DNA of 34,591 bases from Pirellulaceae bacterium (GTDB lineage Bacteria; Planctomycetota; Planctomycetia; Pirellulales; Pirellulaceae): positions 1 to 34,591 of the forward strand of contig JASMLW010000516.1 of the NCBI GenBank assembly GCA_030748485.1, given 5' to 3'. Below are positions 1 through 9,253 of the stretch, in pieces. The notes beneath the pieces are model-generated. The model did not search any database. It had not been told where the DNA came from and saw only the letters and a program-made list of their open reading frames with translations. Position 1 is the stretch's first letter. Each line of letters starts with the position of its first letter. The position numbers were made by a program, and so were the translations under genes.

Positions 1-205
1 TGTAGCAGGGGATTCTGGCGAATCCCACTACGCGCTGCCGAGTTGTTACGTAGTGGACTTCGCCAGAAGTCCGGCTCAGAATTGCGGCCGACGATTGAAC
101 TGAAGCAGGGGATTCTGGCGAATCCCACTACGCGCTGCCGAGTTGTTACGTAGTGGACTTCGCCAGAAGTCCGGCTCAGAATTGCGGCTGTCGATTGAAC
201 TGAAG
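1..205. repeat. Two tandem copies of a 100-bp nested-palindrome repeat
   Basis: Copy 1 occupies about 1-100 (probably cut by the window edge) and copy 2 about 101-200, with a shared junction motif returning at 201-205. Within the compared bases I see only three differences (positions 3/103, 89/189 and 91/191). Each copy holds two small hairpins, GGATTC-TGGC-GAATCC (10-25 and 110-125) and GGACTTC-GCCA-GAAGTCC (55-72 and 155-172). They are joined by a third stem, CACTACG (26-32, 126-132) with CGTAGTG (49-55, 149-155), around a 16-nt loop. One strand could therefore fold into a cloverleaf-like structure. There is no convincing reading frame, so it looks like an REP/MITE-like non-coding element. 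More copies may lie to the left of the window. Confidence 0.9.
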
Positions 206-322
206 TGGGGTGACGCGCTGTCGGATCTTGGCAATGCGCACCGAGTTCAATGCTCCAAGAAGGATCTTGCGACAGAAAGGGCGGCGACCGATAATTGCCA
301 TCCACCTCCCATTGAGTCGCCA

Positions 323-2323
323 ATGCATACAAATCTGGACCCTCGACGCGAGTGGCTAGGCGTCGTCAACCCACAGGCGGACGCCTACGAGTTGCTGCAG
401 CTGGCGCCTTTTGAATCGTCGGTCGACCGCATCGCGCAAGCGACTGAGACGCGCATCGGACAAGTCGCCACACACACCTCGGGTCCGCACGGGCGACTGG
501 CCGAAGCGCTCATTGCCGAACTGCGAGCGACCTGCGCCGTTCTGTCGGACGCGGAGAAGAAATCGAGTTACGACCGAAACCTCAAAGAGTGGATGGCGGG
601 CCGCGCCACAAACGCACCTGTCATCGCGCCGCAACCGGCCGCAGCGCAATCAACCCGGCCCCGACAACAACCAACTCAGGCTGTGCGGCAACCTGTGCCC
701 CGCGTGGCCGCCATGCCAGCCGTTCAGGTGCCGCTACAGTCCGCGGCGGGAACGACGACCGGCCCGTCCGAGCCGTTGCCCGTAGCCGAGTTGGCTGCGG
801 AGCCCGCAGCGGCCACGTCGACGCCCGTCCATGTCGCAACAGAGAAACGGCTCCGGTCCACCCTGCCCTATTGGCTGGTTGGCGCGGTCGCCGCGCTCGC
901 TTTGCTCGGACTTCCATCCGTTTTGTGGTGGGCTCTGTTTCGCTCGCCGCAAGCGGACAATTCCCTTGAGCTTGCCCAACAACAACTTCAAATGCAAATC
1001 AACCAGTCGACGGCGCGCGCCGAACCCGCGCCAGTTCGAGTGGACGAACGGCCGACGCCGATCGAATCACCCTCCGTAGACTCCGTCATCGAAGCTCCCG
1101 TCGAAACACCAATCGCTTCGCCGACGGAGCCGGTCGTCGCGCCGACAACTCCCCTGCCGGCGGCGTCGCCCACGACGCCAGCCGCCTCGAATCCCGCCAC
1201 CGGCCCCGGCATCTTGGTGAAGCCGGAACCCGCCGCCACCGAGCCGGAGCCAAAGAACTCGATCGCCACGGCGTTGTCGGCAATTCCCCAGGCGCTCAAG
1301 TTGCCGTCGCTGCTCGATGAAGGACCGCAGCCCTTGACGAAGTGGGCGGCGACCAACGACCAGATTGAGTTGGACATTCTCGGTGAGTTCGCGCGGCTGC
1401 CGGAAGGTCGTGTACTGCGAGTGCAGGCGGTCAAGCCCGGTGAGCGTTGGCGAGTAAATGCGGTCAGCGGTTCCGACGAAAACCCCGTGCCGCCGATCAA
1501 GGTAGCCGATCTGGGCTATATCGATTCGGCGCTCAAGATTGTTTGGAATTCGGCGGCTCCCACCGAAGTGGCTCAGCAACTACAGAACTGCCACTTGCGA
1601 ATCGCGCGGGGAAAAGAGTACCGCGACGTGCAACTCCGCGAACCCGTGCAAGATGGTCGATTCGTGCTCTCGCTACAGGACAAAGTCGACGTTCGGCTGT
1701 TGGATATCGGAGCGCCGCCGGCATTCGACACGATTCACTTGGAGGTCTCTGATCCACAGGGATTCAGCCAAACGTCGCGATTCAAGGACGATGTGCGAGT
1801 CGCCAAGCTCGGCAAGGATGTCATTCTCGAACTCACCCAATACCCGGGCGCGTCGATTCACTTTCGCGTCGACCGCAAAGGCCGCGATCGCGCGGCGATT
1901 TACGTCTCACCGATCTACAAGCCGAACGCGGCCGTGAAGTTTGACCTGTCAGTCGATCGCCTGAAGCAAATGCGGAGCGGAACGCAGAAGGCGTTGGTGT
2001 CCGGACAGCGTGACTTGGCCAAACGGCAGAGCGATCTGGCGGCGCTGCAGAGCCAATACCGGTCGGTCAACGGCCAGTCGGCTCGCAACATCGGCCAACA
2101 GCAAGCCAAGCAAGCGGCTCTCGTCGAACTTTCGCAAAAGATTCGCTCGCGGAGCCGGAGCATCGCGGCGCTGCAGAAGACCCTGCCGGAAATGGCCGCT
2201 CGTCTGAAAGCTCTCCCCGAAGCGGAGAAGCTTGTCAGCGACCTTCACGACAAGGCGACCTTTCAAGTGCGCGTGTTCTGTGCGAACGATGACCGCGAAG
2301 CGACCCTCTACCACGCGAATTGA
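323..2323 (+). CDS. Membrane-anchored protein with a DnaJ-like N-terminal domain
   Basis: This is a 666-aa protein. The frame is open further upstream, but that extension runs into the tandem repeat, so I start at the ATG at 323, right before the conserved domain. Residues about 15-90 resemble the J-like domain at the N-terminus of many planctomycete proteins: 'YELLQL' followed later by 'LSDAEKKSSYDR'. It lacks the HPD motif needed to stimulate Hsp70. A Pro/Ala-rich linker follows, then one hydrophobic segment at about residues 175-200 (YWLVGAVAALALLGLPSV), a long Pro/Thr/Glu-rich stretch, and a folded C-terminal part with a Gln/Lys-rich, possibly coiled-coil end. The probable topology is a cytoplasmic N-terminus and an extracytoplasmic C-terminal half. 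The exact role is unknown. Its stop codon abuts the stop of the convergent PilZ-like gene. Confidence 0.75.
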   Translation: MHTNLDPRREWLGVVNPQADAYELLQLAPFESSVDRIAQATETRIGQVATHTSGPHGRLAEALIAELRATCAVLSDAEKKSSYDRNLKEWMAGRATNAPVIAPQPAAAQSTRPRQQPTQAVRQPVPRVAAMPAVQVPLQSAAGTTTGPSEPLPVAELAAEPAAATSTPVHVATEKRLRSTLPYWLVGAVAALALLGLPSVLWWALFRSPQADNSLELAQQQLQMQINQSTARAEPAPVRVDERPTPIESPSVDSVIEAPVETPIASPTEPVVAPTTPLPAASPTTPAASNPATGPGILVKPEPAATEPEPKNSIATALSAIPQALKLPSLLDEGPQPLTKWAATNDQIELDILGEFARLPEGRVLRVQAVKPGERWRVNAVSGSDENPVPPIKVADLGYIDSALKIVWNSAAPTEVAQQLQNCHLRIARGKEYRDVQLREPVQDGRFVLSLQDKVDVRLLDIGAPPAFDTIHLEVSDPQGFSQTSRFKDDVRVAKLGKDVILELTQYPGASIHFRVDRKGRDRAAIYVSPIYKPNAAVKFDLSVDRLKQMRSGTQKALVSGQRDLAKRQSDLAALQSQYRSVNGQSARNIGQQQAKQAALVELSQKIRSRSRSIAALQKTLPEMAARLKALPEAEKLVSDLHDKATFQVRVFCANDDREATLYHAN

Positions 2324-2716
2324 TCAGCGAGCGGAAACTGGTTTGCGCAGGTAGTCGACTTGCCCGGTGAAGCGGCAGCCGACAATGTACTGGCGGCGGC
2401 GATTGAAGAATCCTTCCTCTCTCCGCACGACGCTCGCTGTTACAAAGTACGCGTCTTGATGGTCGCCGAGCATCAAGACGACTTTTTCGCTCTCGGGTGC
2501 GGTGGGCGAGAAGAACGAGAGTCCCGACTTGGCAATGTCCCGGCTCTCCATCGCCACGTAATCCATGCGCTCGGGAAGATGAACACCATCGAACGAAGCG
2601 ACTCGCAGATCGATGTTGCAGGGAAACCGCTGCTCGCGGCGACGCTCGTTCAGCGCCTGCTTCTCGGCCTCACTGAGTCCGTCCATTATACTGATCGCGC
2701 GATCGGACTTCGCCAT
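2324..2716 (-). CDS. PilZ-like domain protein
   Basis: This is a 130-aa cytoplasmic protein. I chose the ATG at 2716 because a GGTGGAG ribosome-binding site lies about 7 nt upstream; the frame stays open to 2752 but without a comparable site. The sequence has a PilZ-type layout: an arginine pair spaced RxxxR (residues 26-30, within 'RRREQRF'), a beta-rich middle, then D60-I-A-K-S-G65 in place of the usual [D/N]xSxxG, and a closing 'VGCRF' strand. PilZ domains bind cyclic di-GMP through these two motifs. The Ser-to-Ala change at the second motif means binding cannot be assumed. It may be a c-di-GMP effector or simply a PilZ-fold protein. The start is followed upstream by 137 bp of non-coding DNA, then the hydrolase gene in the same direction. 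Confidence 0.7.
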   Translation of the reverse strand: MAKSDRAISIMDGLSEAEKQALNERRREQRFPCNIDLRVASFDGVHLPERMDYVAMESRDIAKSGLSFFSPTAPESEKVVLMLGDHQDAYFVTASVVRREEGFFNRRRQYIVGCRFTGQVDYLRKPVSAR

Positions 2717-2853
2717 TCGAATACTCCACCTTGAGGTGCAATTCAAAAGCAACTCTAGCCTTCACCGGGACCCAGTCAAATGAGGCGCTGCAGATCACAA
2801 CGATTGCAACGACGAGGAGGTTGGCGAGGACCAAGGCGCAGACGAACTCGCCC

Positions 2854-4575
2854 CTATCGACTCTGCTGCTCTTTTCGCCAAGCGGCCATTTCGACGGAGA
2901 TCAGCATGGCCATCGCGCCGCCCCGCGCGTCGGGACCGAGAATGGCGGTCCGGTTATAGTAGTCGCGCAGCGTCTGCTGTTTGCCCGTCCCCGTGCAGAC
3001 ATCGACCAGCCGTCCGTTCGCCGGAGCTCGAGTGAGAATCGCCTTCCAAGCCCGCGACACGGCTGGACCGAATTCGTCCTCCGACAGCCAGCCCCGGCGG
3101 ATCCCGCGCACCATGGCGTACGTGATCATGCACGTCGATGTCAACTCGCGATAACTGCCTGGCCTGTCGACCACCTGGCGCCAACACCCGCTGGGATCCT
3201 GTAACTGGCGGAGTGCGGTCAGATGTTCCCGATAATAGTTCAGGAACTCGTCGCGACGAGGATCCGCTTCCGGGAGGTCGGAGAGACACATGGCCAAGCC
3301 CAAGGCGGGAAACCCGTTGCCGCGTCCCCACGCCGCCTCGTCCAACGGCGAATGCCGATAGACTCCGTCACGCCAAACCAACCGGCGCATGAACCTCAAG
3401 TGATTTCTGCAGGCCACCGTGTACTGCTCGTTTCCCGTCAAGCGAGCCGTTCGCGTCAGGATCGGGCCCCCCATGAACAAGGCGTCGCTCATCTCACTGT
3501 GGAACGGCATGTGGTCCGCGGCCCGGCCGCGATCGTCGAGGCCCAGGTCGGCGGCCGCTCGAGTCAATTCGATGTAGCGTTGACGCTCCTCGCCTGTCGT
3601 CATGGCGGCCAGCTCGGCGAATATCAAGTGCCCCGACAAGCCGCTGCCGCTCTTCGGAGCCGACGGTTTTTCGCCCTTGTAATACGGAGCGACGATGCGT
3701 TTCACATCGAGGGCGTGCTGGTCATCGCCGGTCAGCTCGCCCAATCGCAGTCGAGCCACCAGTGCGAGCGCCGGTATGTAGACAACCTGTTTTAGATCGC
3801 GACCGTAGTGCTGCGACAATTGCTGAGCAACCTCCACCGGTGCGCGAGCGAGCCTCTTCTGCAACTCCAGTCGGGCGGCGGACGGACCTTGAAACCCGAC
3901 TCGCTGGAGTTCGCCAAGCAGCACTTGGATCGACTCGGCGCCTCCGCCACTGTTGAGATGGACGGCGTCAATGACGCCCGTTTCACAGGCGGCGTACTTC
4001 GCCAACGCGGCGCCTAACCGGCGGCTCTTGGCGTCTTGAGTTGCGGGCGTTTGAGTCACCGGGGCGGGGCGGCGAATACTTCGCAACGCCTTGCCGCCTG
4101 TCGAGGCGACCAGCGCGCCCTCCGAATCGCCCGCGTCAACAACAACAACCAGGTCCGGCGCGTGCATCCCAATCCAACGCCACAAATACTGATTCTCCAC
4201 TGACCAGGGGCTCTTGTACGCCGGACCTGGTGGCGGAAAACCACGCAGCGCCGCCTCGCGGCCCTTCTTGATCGGTGCGGCGTTGGGGACGGCTGACAAC
4301 GCGAACGACTTGCGGAGCTGCGCCTGCTCGTCGCGATGAAACCACTCCCACGCGTCTTCAATCGACTTCGCGCTGCGGGGGCCGTCACCGACCAGCAGGA
4401 CTCGCGTCCGTTTCGTGAAATGATCCCAGTCGGCCGCAGTGACGCGGGCCGCGATGGGTTGCGACCCAGACATTCCGACCGCGATATCGATTCGCTCATC
4501 GCCGGCCACCGCTCCCGTCAATGCGACCGCAACCGCCCACCACGCCACAGCCGCCGACCGCCAATCCCACTTCAT
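2854..4575 (-). CDS. Secreted GH88/GH105-like glycoside hydrolase
   Basis: This is a 573-aa protein with an N-terminal signal peptide (hydrophobic residues about 7-24, then 'VAGDE'). A GAGG motif about 6 nt before the ATG supports the start. Residues about 30-190 form an N-terminal domain with 'VLLVGDG' and 'YLWRWIGMHAPDLVVVV', which I cannot assign with confidence. The C-terminal half, about 270-570, reads as an (alpha/alpha)6 barrel of the unsaturated-uronyl / rhamnogalacturonyl hydrolase type. Recognisable pieces are 'WGRGNGFPALGLA', 'DPSGCWRQVVDRPGSY' and 'STCMITYAMVRGIRRGWL'. Enzymes of this type remove unsaturated uronic sugars from lyase products in the periplasm or outside the cell. 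The gene lies 86 bp downstream of the ThuA/cytochrome fusion gene on the same strand and may be co-transcribed with it. The substrate is unknown. Confidence 0.8.
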   Translation of the reverse strand: MKWDWRSAAVAWWAVAVALTGAVAGDERIDIAVGMSGSQPIAARVTAADWDHFTKRTRVLLVGDGPRSAKSIEDAWEWFHRDEQAQLRKSFALSAVPNAAPIKKGREAALRGFPPPGPAYKSPWSVENQYLWRWIGMHAPDLVVVVDAGDSEGALVASTGGKALRSIRRPAPVTQTPATQDAKSRRLGAALAKYAACETGVIDAVHLNSGGGAESIQVLLGELQRVGFQGPSAARLELQKRLARAPVEVAQQLSQHYGRDLKQVVYIPALALVARLRLGELTGDDQHALDVKRIVAPYYKGEKPSAPKSGSGLSGHLIFAELAAMTTGEERQRYIELTRAAADLGLDDRGRAADHMPFHSEMSDALFMGGPILTRTARLTGNEQYTVACRNHLRFMRRLVWRDGVYRHSPLDEAAWGRGNGFPALGLAMCLSDLPEADPRRDEFLNYYREHLTALRQLQDPSGCWRQVVDRPGSYRELTSTCMITYAMVRGIRRGWLSEDEFGPAVSRAWKAILTRAPANGRLVDVCTGTGKQQTLRDYYNRTAILGPDARGGAMAMLISVEMAAWRKEQQSR

Positions 4576-4661
4576 CGTTGACCTCGTGCGTTCGTCCGCA
4601 ACACCTCAACCGCCCGCGCGACTGAAGCGTCTCCGTTTCGATCTCATCCAAAACGATGGAT

Positions 4662-7600
4662 CTACTTCTTTGCGGCTTGCTTCAATGTTGTCAGGTGCTC
4701 GACGACATCAACGAGATCCTGCAGGGAGAGGATCTTTTGCAGGTCCGCCGGCATCAACGACTGGTCGCTCTTCTTGAGCTCATCGATTTCCGACAACTTG
4801 AAGGTGCGGGAGATCGCGTCTTCGAGCCGGATCGAGATCGATTCGTTCGTGCGGCTGAGCAGGACCCCGTTGACGATGACACCGCTATCCAGAGCCAACG
4901 AGTAGGTCTCGTAGTTGTGACTGATCCCGGCGCTCGGATAGATGATCGACTCAAACAGCGCATGTCGGCTGAGCTTCCTGCCGATTTCCGAAAGGTCGGG
5001 GCCGACTTCCTTGCCCTTGCCATTGACGACATGACACTTCGCGCAATTGCCGCTGGTCGCAAACAACTTCTCTCCATTGCCGCCGTTGCCCGTCATGCGA
5101 ACGAGCTGATCGATTGGCGGCAACGGCTTGTTTCCTTTGGTCGGGGGGAGCGGGAACAGTTTAGCCGCCTGATTGCGAGTGTTGGCGTCACGGGACGAGT
5201 TGAGATGGAACGCAGCCGCCGATTTCAGCGCCGGCTCCAGTTTGCCGTCTTTGGCCAAGGCGATCAGGCGTGCGGCTCCGGCCTTCGTTCGCGATGCGGC
5301 GCGAGTCGCTTGGCGGCGGACTTCGAGGTCGACCTTGCTGTCGGAGACAATCGGCAACAGCAATCGCACCGCGCGGCCATCGGCCGAGTTGTACATCGCG
5401 CGAGCCAAGGCGGCCGCTTGGACGGCCTTCTCCTGCCGCAGTCCTCCCGTCAGCAGGTCCGACTGGTTCTTATCCAGCAACGCCCGCACGGCTGCGATTC
5501 CGGCTTCCGGATTCTCGCCTTCGGCAATCGTCAGCAAATCGGGATAGCGAGTCGTCAGACTGAACTTCGCGACTAACTCGACAAACTCAGCTCGTCCCGC
5601 CAGTGCGGTCAGCGCGCGATTGACGGCCGCCACCTTCGCCGGATCGCGGGAAAGGTCGATGTTGCCGAGCCGCCGTATGGCCTGGGTGATCATGTAGCCC
5701 TTCGCCTGCGCGTCGACTCCGCGCGACGTGAACGCCACTTGCATCAAGGCATCTTGCCGAGCCTGACTGGCGGGCAGGAAATCGAAACTGCGGAAATACC
5801 TCGGCAGTTGGTCCAGTGGTGTGGAGCCGATCAATTCGGCCAACAGTTGCGGAGTTTGCTTTGAGCGCGAACGCCAGACAATGTCGCGACCCGCCGGCGC
5901 CTTCCACTCCGAACCGATTTCTGCTTGCCAGGCCGCCAGGCAATCGTCCCAGCGCAGATCCGCCCCGATTCCCAACGCCTCGAGATACCAACGATCGGCT
6001 CCGTCGTGACTCGTGGCGAGCTGCGCCCACAGCTTTGGCATCTCGGACGACTCATCACCCCGCAACGCGATCGCGCATTCGCGCCGCACCGCCGGCGACT
6101 CGTCGTTCACCAGCTTCTTGACGACGCCGATCACGTCGACGCCAATCTGGCGAGCGGCGCGGATCCCGACGATTCGCAGATTGGCGTCCCGATGCGCGAG
6201 CGCCCGATCGACGTAGTCGGCCCCGCGCTCGGGTTGTTTGCAGAGCAGCCACAGAGCGCGAGCGCGGTGGCGGGGGTTGTCCGCCTCGTTCAACATCTCT
6301 TGCAGCGCCGGCTCAGCCTTGGCTCCCATTTCATGCAAAGCGGTCCAAGCGAGATATCTGACAGACAGATTGGGGTTCCGCAGGGCGTCGATCGCGCCAT
6401 CCACCGTGCTGAAATCGAACTCGAGCTTCTTGTAGGGTGTGTCCGGGGGAGCGATGCGAAACAACCGGCCTCTGTCCAGATCGCCCATGTTGTGGCCGCC
6501 CACACCTGGATCGTACCAGTCGGTGACAAACAGCGAGCCGTCGGGAGCAACGCAAACATCGGCTGGGCGGAACCAGTTGTCTCGCGCCCCGTGCACGACG
6601 TTGAGGATCTTGGCTTTGTAGCCGGCTCCGTCGGGCGTCGCCGGGTAGGCGCGAACGACGTTCGGTCCGGCGTCACAATGGATCACCTGATCCCAAAACG
6701 GCTTCGGCAGCAACCGCCCTTCGTAGACGGTGATGCCGGTCGGCGAACCGGCCCCGGTCTGCAAGAGGTTGGGGACGACGCCCGGATCGCGCAGATGCCA
6801 ATGCCGCAAGGGGATCTCCTCGTGCATTCCAGTCCGCACGTCTCGCCAGCCCCCGCCCGTCATCTGATCGCGGTAGCCGTAGTTGCCGTGTTCCATGACG
6901 TAGTTGATTCGCACGGCCCGATTGCCGTCGTCGTCATTATCGGATTGCCACAGCGTGCCGAAGCTGTCGACGGTCACTTCGTAGTTATTGCGAAAGTTGT
7001 GGGCGAGCACTTCGAACTCACTGCCGTCCGCGTTGCAACGAAACGGCATGCCGCCGAAATACGGCTTGCCGTTGTCGACGACTGGGTTGCCGAACTTGTC
7101 GACGATTGGTTTTCCGGCGGCGTCTGAAACCGCTTTGCCCGTGTTGCCGAAGTTCCAGTACATCTTGCCGTCGGGACCGAAGATAAAAGAGTGCGCCGAG
7201 TGATCGTGTTGAGGCTGTCCGGTGTTGCTGAACAACACTTCCTTCTTGTCCGGCTTGTCGTCGCCATTCGTGTCGGTGAAGACGAGTACATTCGGAGAGC
7301 AGGATACGTACACTCGGTTTCCCAACACACAGATTCCCATGGCCGAGTCGACATCTCGACCTTGGTAGAAAACCTTGGAACTGTCGGCGACGCCGTCGCC
7401 TGTTGTGTCCTCCAGTATCAGAATGCGGTCGCCCTCTTTACGCTTGCCGTTGTGCTTGCGGTAGTTGACGACTTCGCACACCCACACTCGACCGCGATGA
7501 TCGATGTCGAGATTGGTGAGACTTAACAGGCGCGGCTCCGATGCGAACAGCGTCGCCTCCAGCCCCTCGGCCACATCGAGGCCGGACACCGCGTCGACAG

Positions 7601-9041
7601 GTGATCGGCTGGCTCCGGCGGCTCCACCGGTTGCGCTGGCCAGCGAGGGCTGCGATGAGTAGACCGAGAATTGGACAGACGCGGCGTTGCCGCACGCGGC
7701 CTGGTCCGTGCCGCCGTTGTCGAGTCCGCCGCGCGCCTTGAAATGCGTGTAGCCCGCCGGGATGTCGAATGCGATGATCGAGTTGGCGTGCGTGCCGATG
7801 CCATAGGCGACGCTCTTGCCATTGATCTTCAACGGCTTGCCTGCGGCATTCTTGTTAGCGCGCACTTGCCCCCACTGCGTTGTCGCCGACTTCCATTTCA
7901 GTTCCGTCAGTTTCTTCTCGCCGTCGGGACCGACCAGTCTTGGTTCCGCCCAGTCAGCCCAATCGCATCCGTACCCGTTGCCGCCATCGGCGACGACCAG
8001 ATACAGCTGCTTGGCGCCTTTCAACGCGACGTTGATGTCGACCGCGTGCCCGGGCGTGTTGGGAGTGATAACCGGACTGGTGAAGAGCGGCTTGGCGCCG
8101 CGGCCGGAACCCGTGGCGGAGGACTGGAGCTTGAGTCGTTGGCGTATCGAATCGAGATTGAAGTTCTTCGGCGGATCGTAGTCTTGGTTCTTCTGCAGGT
8201 CCGGCACGGTCAGGCGGGCCGATTTGACGCCGCCGCTGGGAATGTCACCGTGGGCCGTCCAGACGATCGCGTTCAGCATCAACGTGCGAAAGTTGTCATC
8301 GCCCCAGTTCCAATGAAAGTGACCACCGGTGAAACCGAATCCGCGACCGCCGCCGGGACGCTCCGCCGCCCAAGCGACGTGCTGCGGCTGACCCGCCTTC
8401 TTGCGAACGTGTGGGTTGCCGCTGTGAGGGCCGTCCTTGCGACGCAACGTGCTGGCCGGCGGAATCGCTGTGAGAATCGGAGTCACACCCTTCATCTCGT
8501 CGCGAAATCGCATGTGGTAGTACCACTCGTCGTTGATTTCGAACGGTTTGACGCCGCGCGTGATCTCGTGCTTGGGCAGCGACTTGAACTCGGCCGTCCA
8601 GTGGGGATTGACCGACCAGTTCGTTTCAAAGTACCCGCCGATCCAGTCGAGGAATCGTTTTCCCGGTTCGCCTTTCGGCACTTCCACTCCGTAGTGAATG
8701 CAAACGACGCCGACGCCCTTCTTGGCGAGCTTGTCGATCTGCTCGAGGTTCTTGTTGGCCGGGTGCCGACCGCCGCCGTCGCAGTACATGACGATCGCAT
8801 CGGCTCCGTCGAAGGCGGCCTGATTTTTCGGCCAGCCATTGCGAAACACTTCGATCTCATAACCGGGCATGTTCTCTCGCAACGCATTGGCGAGGATCAT
8901 GCACCCCGCGTAGTGCTCGTGCGAACCGTAGCCGTGGCTGGCCGTTCCCGCCATGAAACAGATCTTCTTCTCAGCGGCGCCCGCGGTGAGGGCGAACAAG
9001 AGGACCAAGCAGAGCGAATTGACAAAAGGTCGCAATTGCAT
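4662..9041 (-). CDS. Giant ThuA / NPCBM / PVC-type dehydrogenase / HEAT / cytochrome c fusion
   Basis: This is a 1459-aa exported protein. It has a signal peptide at residues 1-22, and the start is backed by GGGAG about 10 nt upstream. Domains in order: a ThuA-like (class I glutamine-amidotransferase-like) domain, about 25-265; an NPCBM-like carbohydrate-binding domain, about 333-467, ending 'YGIGTHANSIIAFDIP'; a beta-propeller of the planctomycete 'membrane-bound dehydrogenase' type, about 488-867, with DTTGDG and DTNGDD calcium-loop-like repeats; a helical HEAT-like stretch, about 870-1290; and a C-terminal haem domain whose CAKCH motif (C1333 to H1337) would bind haem c. This build suggests periplasmic sugar binding and oxidation with electrons passed to the haem. 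The true substrate is unknown. All domains are in one frame with no interruption. The neighbouring hydrolase fits a polysaccharide or sugar role. Confidence 0.9.
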   Translation of the reverse strand: MQLRPFVNSLCLVLLFALTAGAAEKKICFMAGTASHGYGSHEHYAGCMILANALRENMPGYEIEVFRNGWPKNQAAFDGADAIVMYCDGGGRHPANKNLEQIDKLAKKGVGVVCIHYGVEVPKGEPGKRFLDWIGGYFETNWSVNPHWTAEFKSLPKHEITRGVKPFEINDEWYYHMRFRDEMKGVTPILTAIPPASTLRRKDGPHSGNPHVRKKAGQPQHVAWAAERPGGGRGFGFTGGHFHWNWGDDNFRTLMLNAIVWTAHGDIPSGGVKSARLTVPDLQKNQDYDPPKNFNLDSIRQRLKLQSSATGSGRGAKPLFTSPVITPNTPGHAVDINVALKGAKQLYLVVADGGNGYGCDWADWAEPRLVGPDGEKKLTELKWKSATTQWGQVRANKNAAGKPLKINGKSVAYGIGTHANSIIAFDIPAGYTHFKARGGLDNGGTDQAACGNAASVQFSVYSSQPSLASATGGAAGASRSPVDAVSGLDVAEGLEATLFASEPRLLSLTNLDIDHRGRVWVCEVVNYRKHNGKRKEGDRILILEDTTGDGVADSSKVFYQGRDVDSAMGICVLGNRVYVSCSPNVLVFTDTNGDDKPDKKEVLFSNTGQPQHDHSAHSFIFGPDGKMYWNFGNTGKAVSDAAGKPIVDKFGNPVVDNGKPYFGGMPFRCNADGSEFEVLAHNFRNNYEVTVDSFGTLWQSDNDDDGNRAVRINYVMEHGNYGYRDQMTGGGWRDVRTGMHEEIPLRHWHLRDPGVVPNLLQTGAGSPTGITVYEGRLLPKPFWDQVIHCDAGPNVVRAYPATPDGAGYKAKILNVVHGARDNWFRPADVCVAPDGSLFVTDWYDPGVGGHNMGDLDRGRLFRIAPPDTPYKKLEFDFSTVDGAIDALRNPNLSVRYLAWTALHEMGAKAEPALQEMLNEADNPRHRARALWLLCKQPERGADYVDRALAHRDANLRIVGIRAARQIGVDVIGVVKKLVNDESPAVRRECAIALRGDESSEMPKLWAQLATSHDGADRWYLEALGIGADLRWDDCLAAWQAEIGSEWKAPAGRDIVWRSRSKQTPQLLAELIGSTPLDQLPRYFRSFDFLPASQARQDALMQVAFTSRGVDAQAKGYMITQAIRRLGNIDLSRDPAKVAAVNRALTALAGRAEFVELVAKFSLTTRYPDLLTIAEGENPEAGIAAVRALLDKNQSDLLTGGLRQEKAVQAAALARAMYNSADGRAVRLLLPIVSDSKVDLEVRRQATRAASRTKAGAARLIALAKDGKLEPALKSAAAFHLNSSRDANTRNQAAKLFPLPPTKGNKPLPPIDQLVRMTGNGGNGEKLFATSGNCAKCHVVNGKGKEVGPDLSEIGRKLSRHALFESIIYPSAGISHNYETYSLALDSGVIVNGVLLSRTNESISIRLEDAISRTFKLSEIDELKKSDQSLMPADLQKILSLQDLVDVVEHLTTLKQAAKK

Positions 9042-9147
9042 TTAAGAGATCTCCCGGGCGTTGACAAAACGATGGGAAGGCCGTCGTTGTCGTGTCCGAA
9101 GTTGGTCGCCCGCAGCGCGAGCGATGGGGTTTAGGGTGGGCGAGGTG

Positions 9148-9171
9148 TTTCACCCGCAGTTTCACCCGCAG
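9148..9171. repeat. 12-bp perfect tandem duplication
   Basis: The 12-mer tttcacccgcag occurs twice back to back at 9148-9159 and 9160-9171. It lies in the 212-bp gap between the protease-like gene and the start of the ThuA/cytochrome fusion gene, about 107 bp upstream of that start. It may be a regulatory repeat or a simple slippage product. Confidence 0.85.
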
Positions 9172-9253
9172 TGGAAGCCCACACGATACCGGCCTTGCGA
9201 AACGTCGTCAAACATCAGCAGGCGGCCGCAAATGCTGTCAAATGCCGTCGGCG

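Noticed and set aside
1-205. CRISPR-like array
   Set aside because: The units are contiguous 100-bp copies with internal palindromes and no unique spacers, and there are no cas genes.
143-322. In-frame upstream extension of the J-like protein
   Set aside because: It starts at a TTG inside the tandem repeat and its residues look random. The ATG at 323 directly precedes the conserved domain.
7671-9134. Long plus-strand open frame (487 codons)
   Set aside because: It is antisense to the ThuA/dehydrogenase fusion gene, whose domains are unmistakable. Codon bias in GC-rich genes leaves such shadow frames open.
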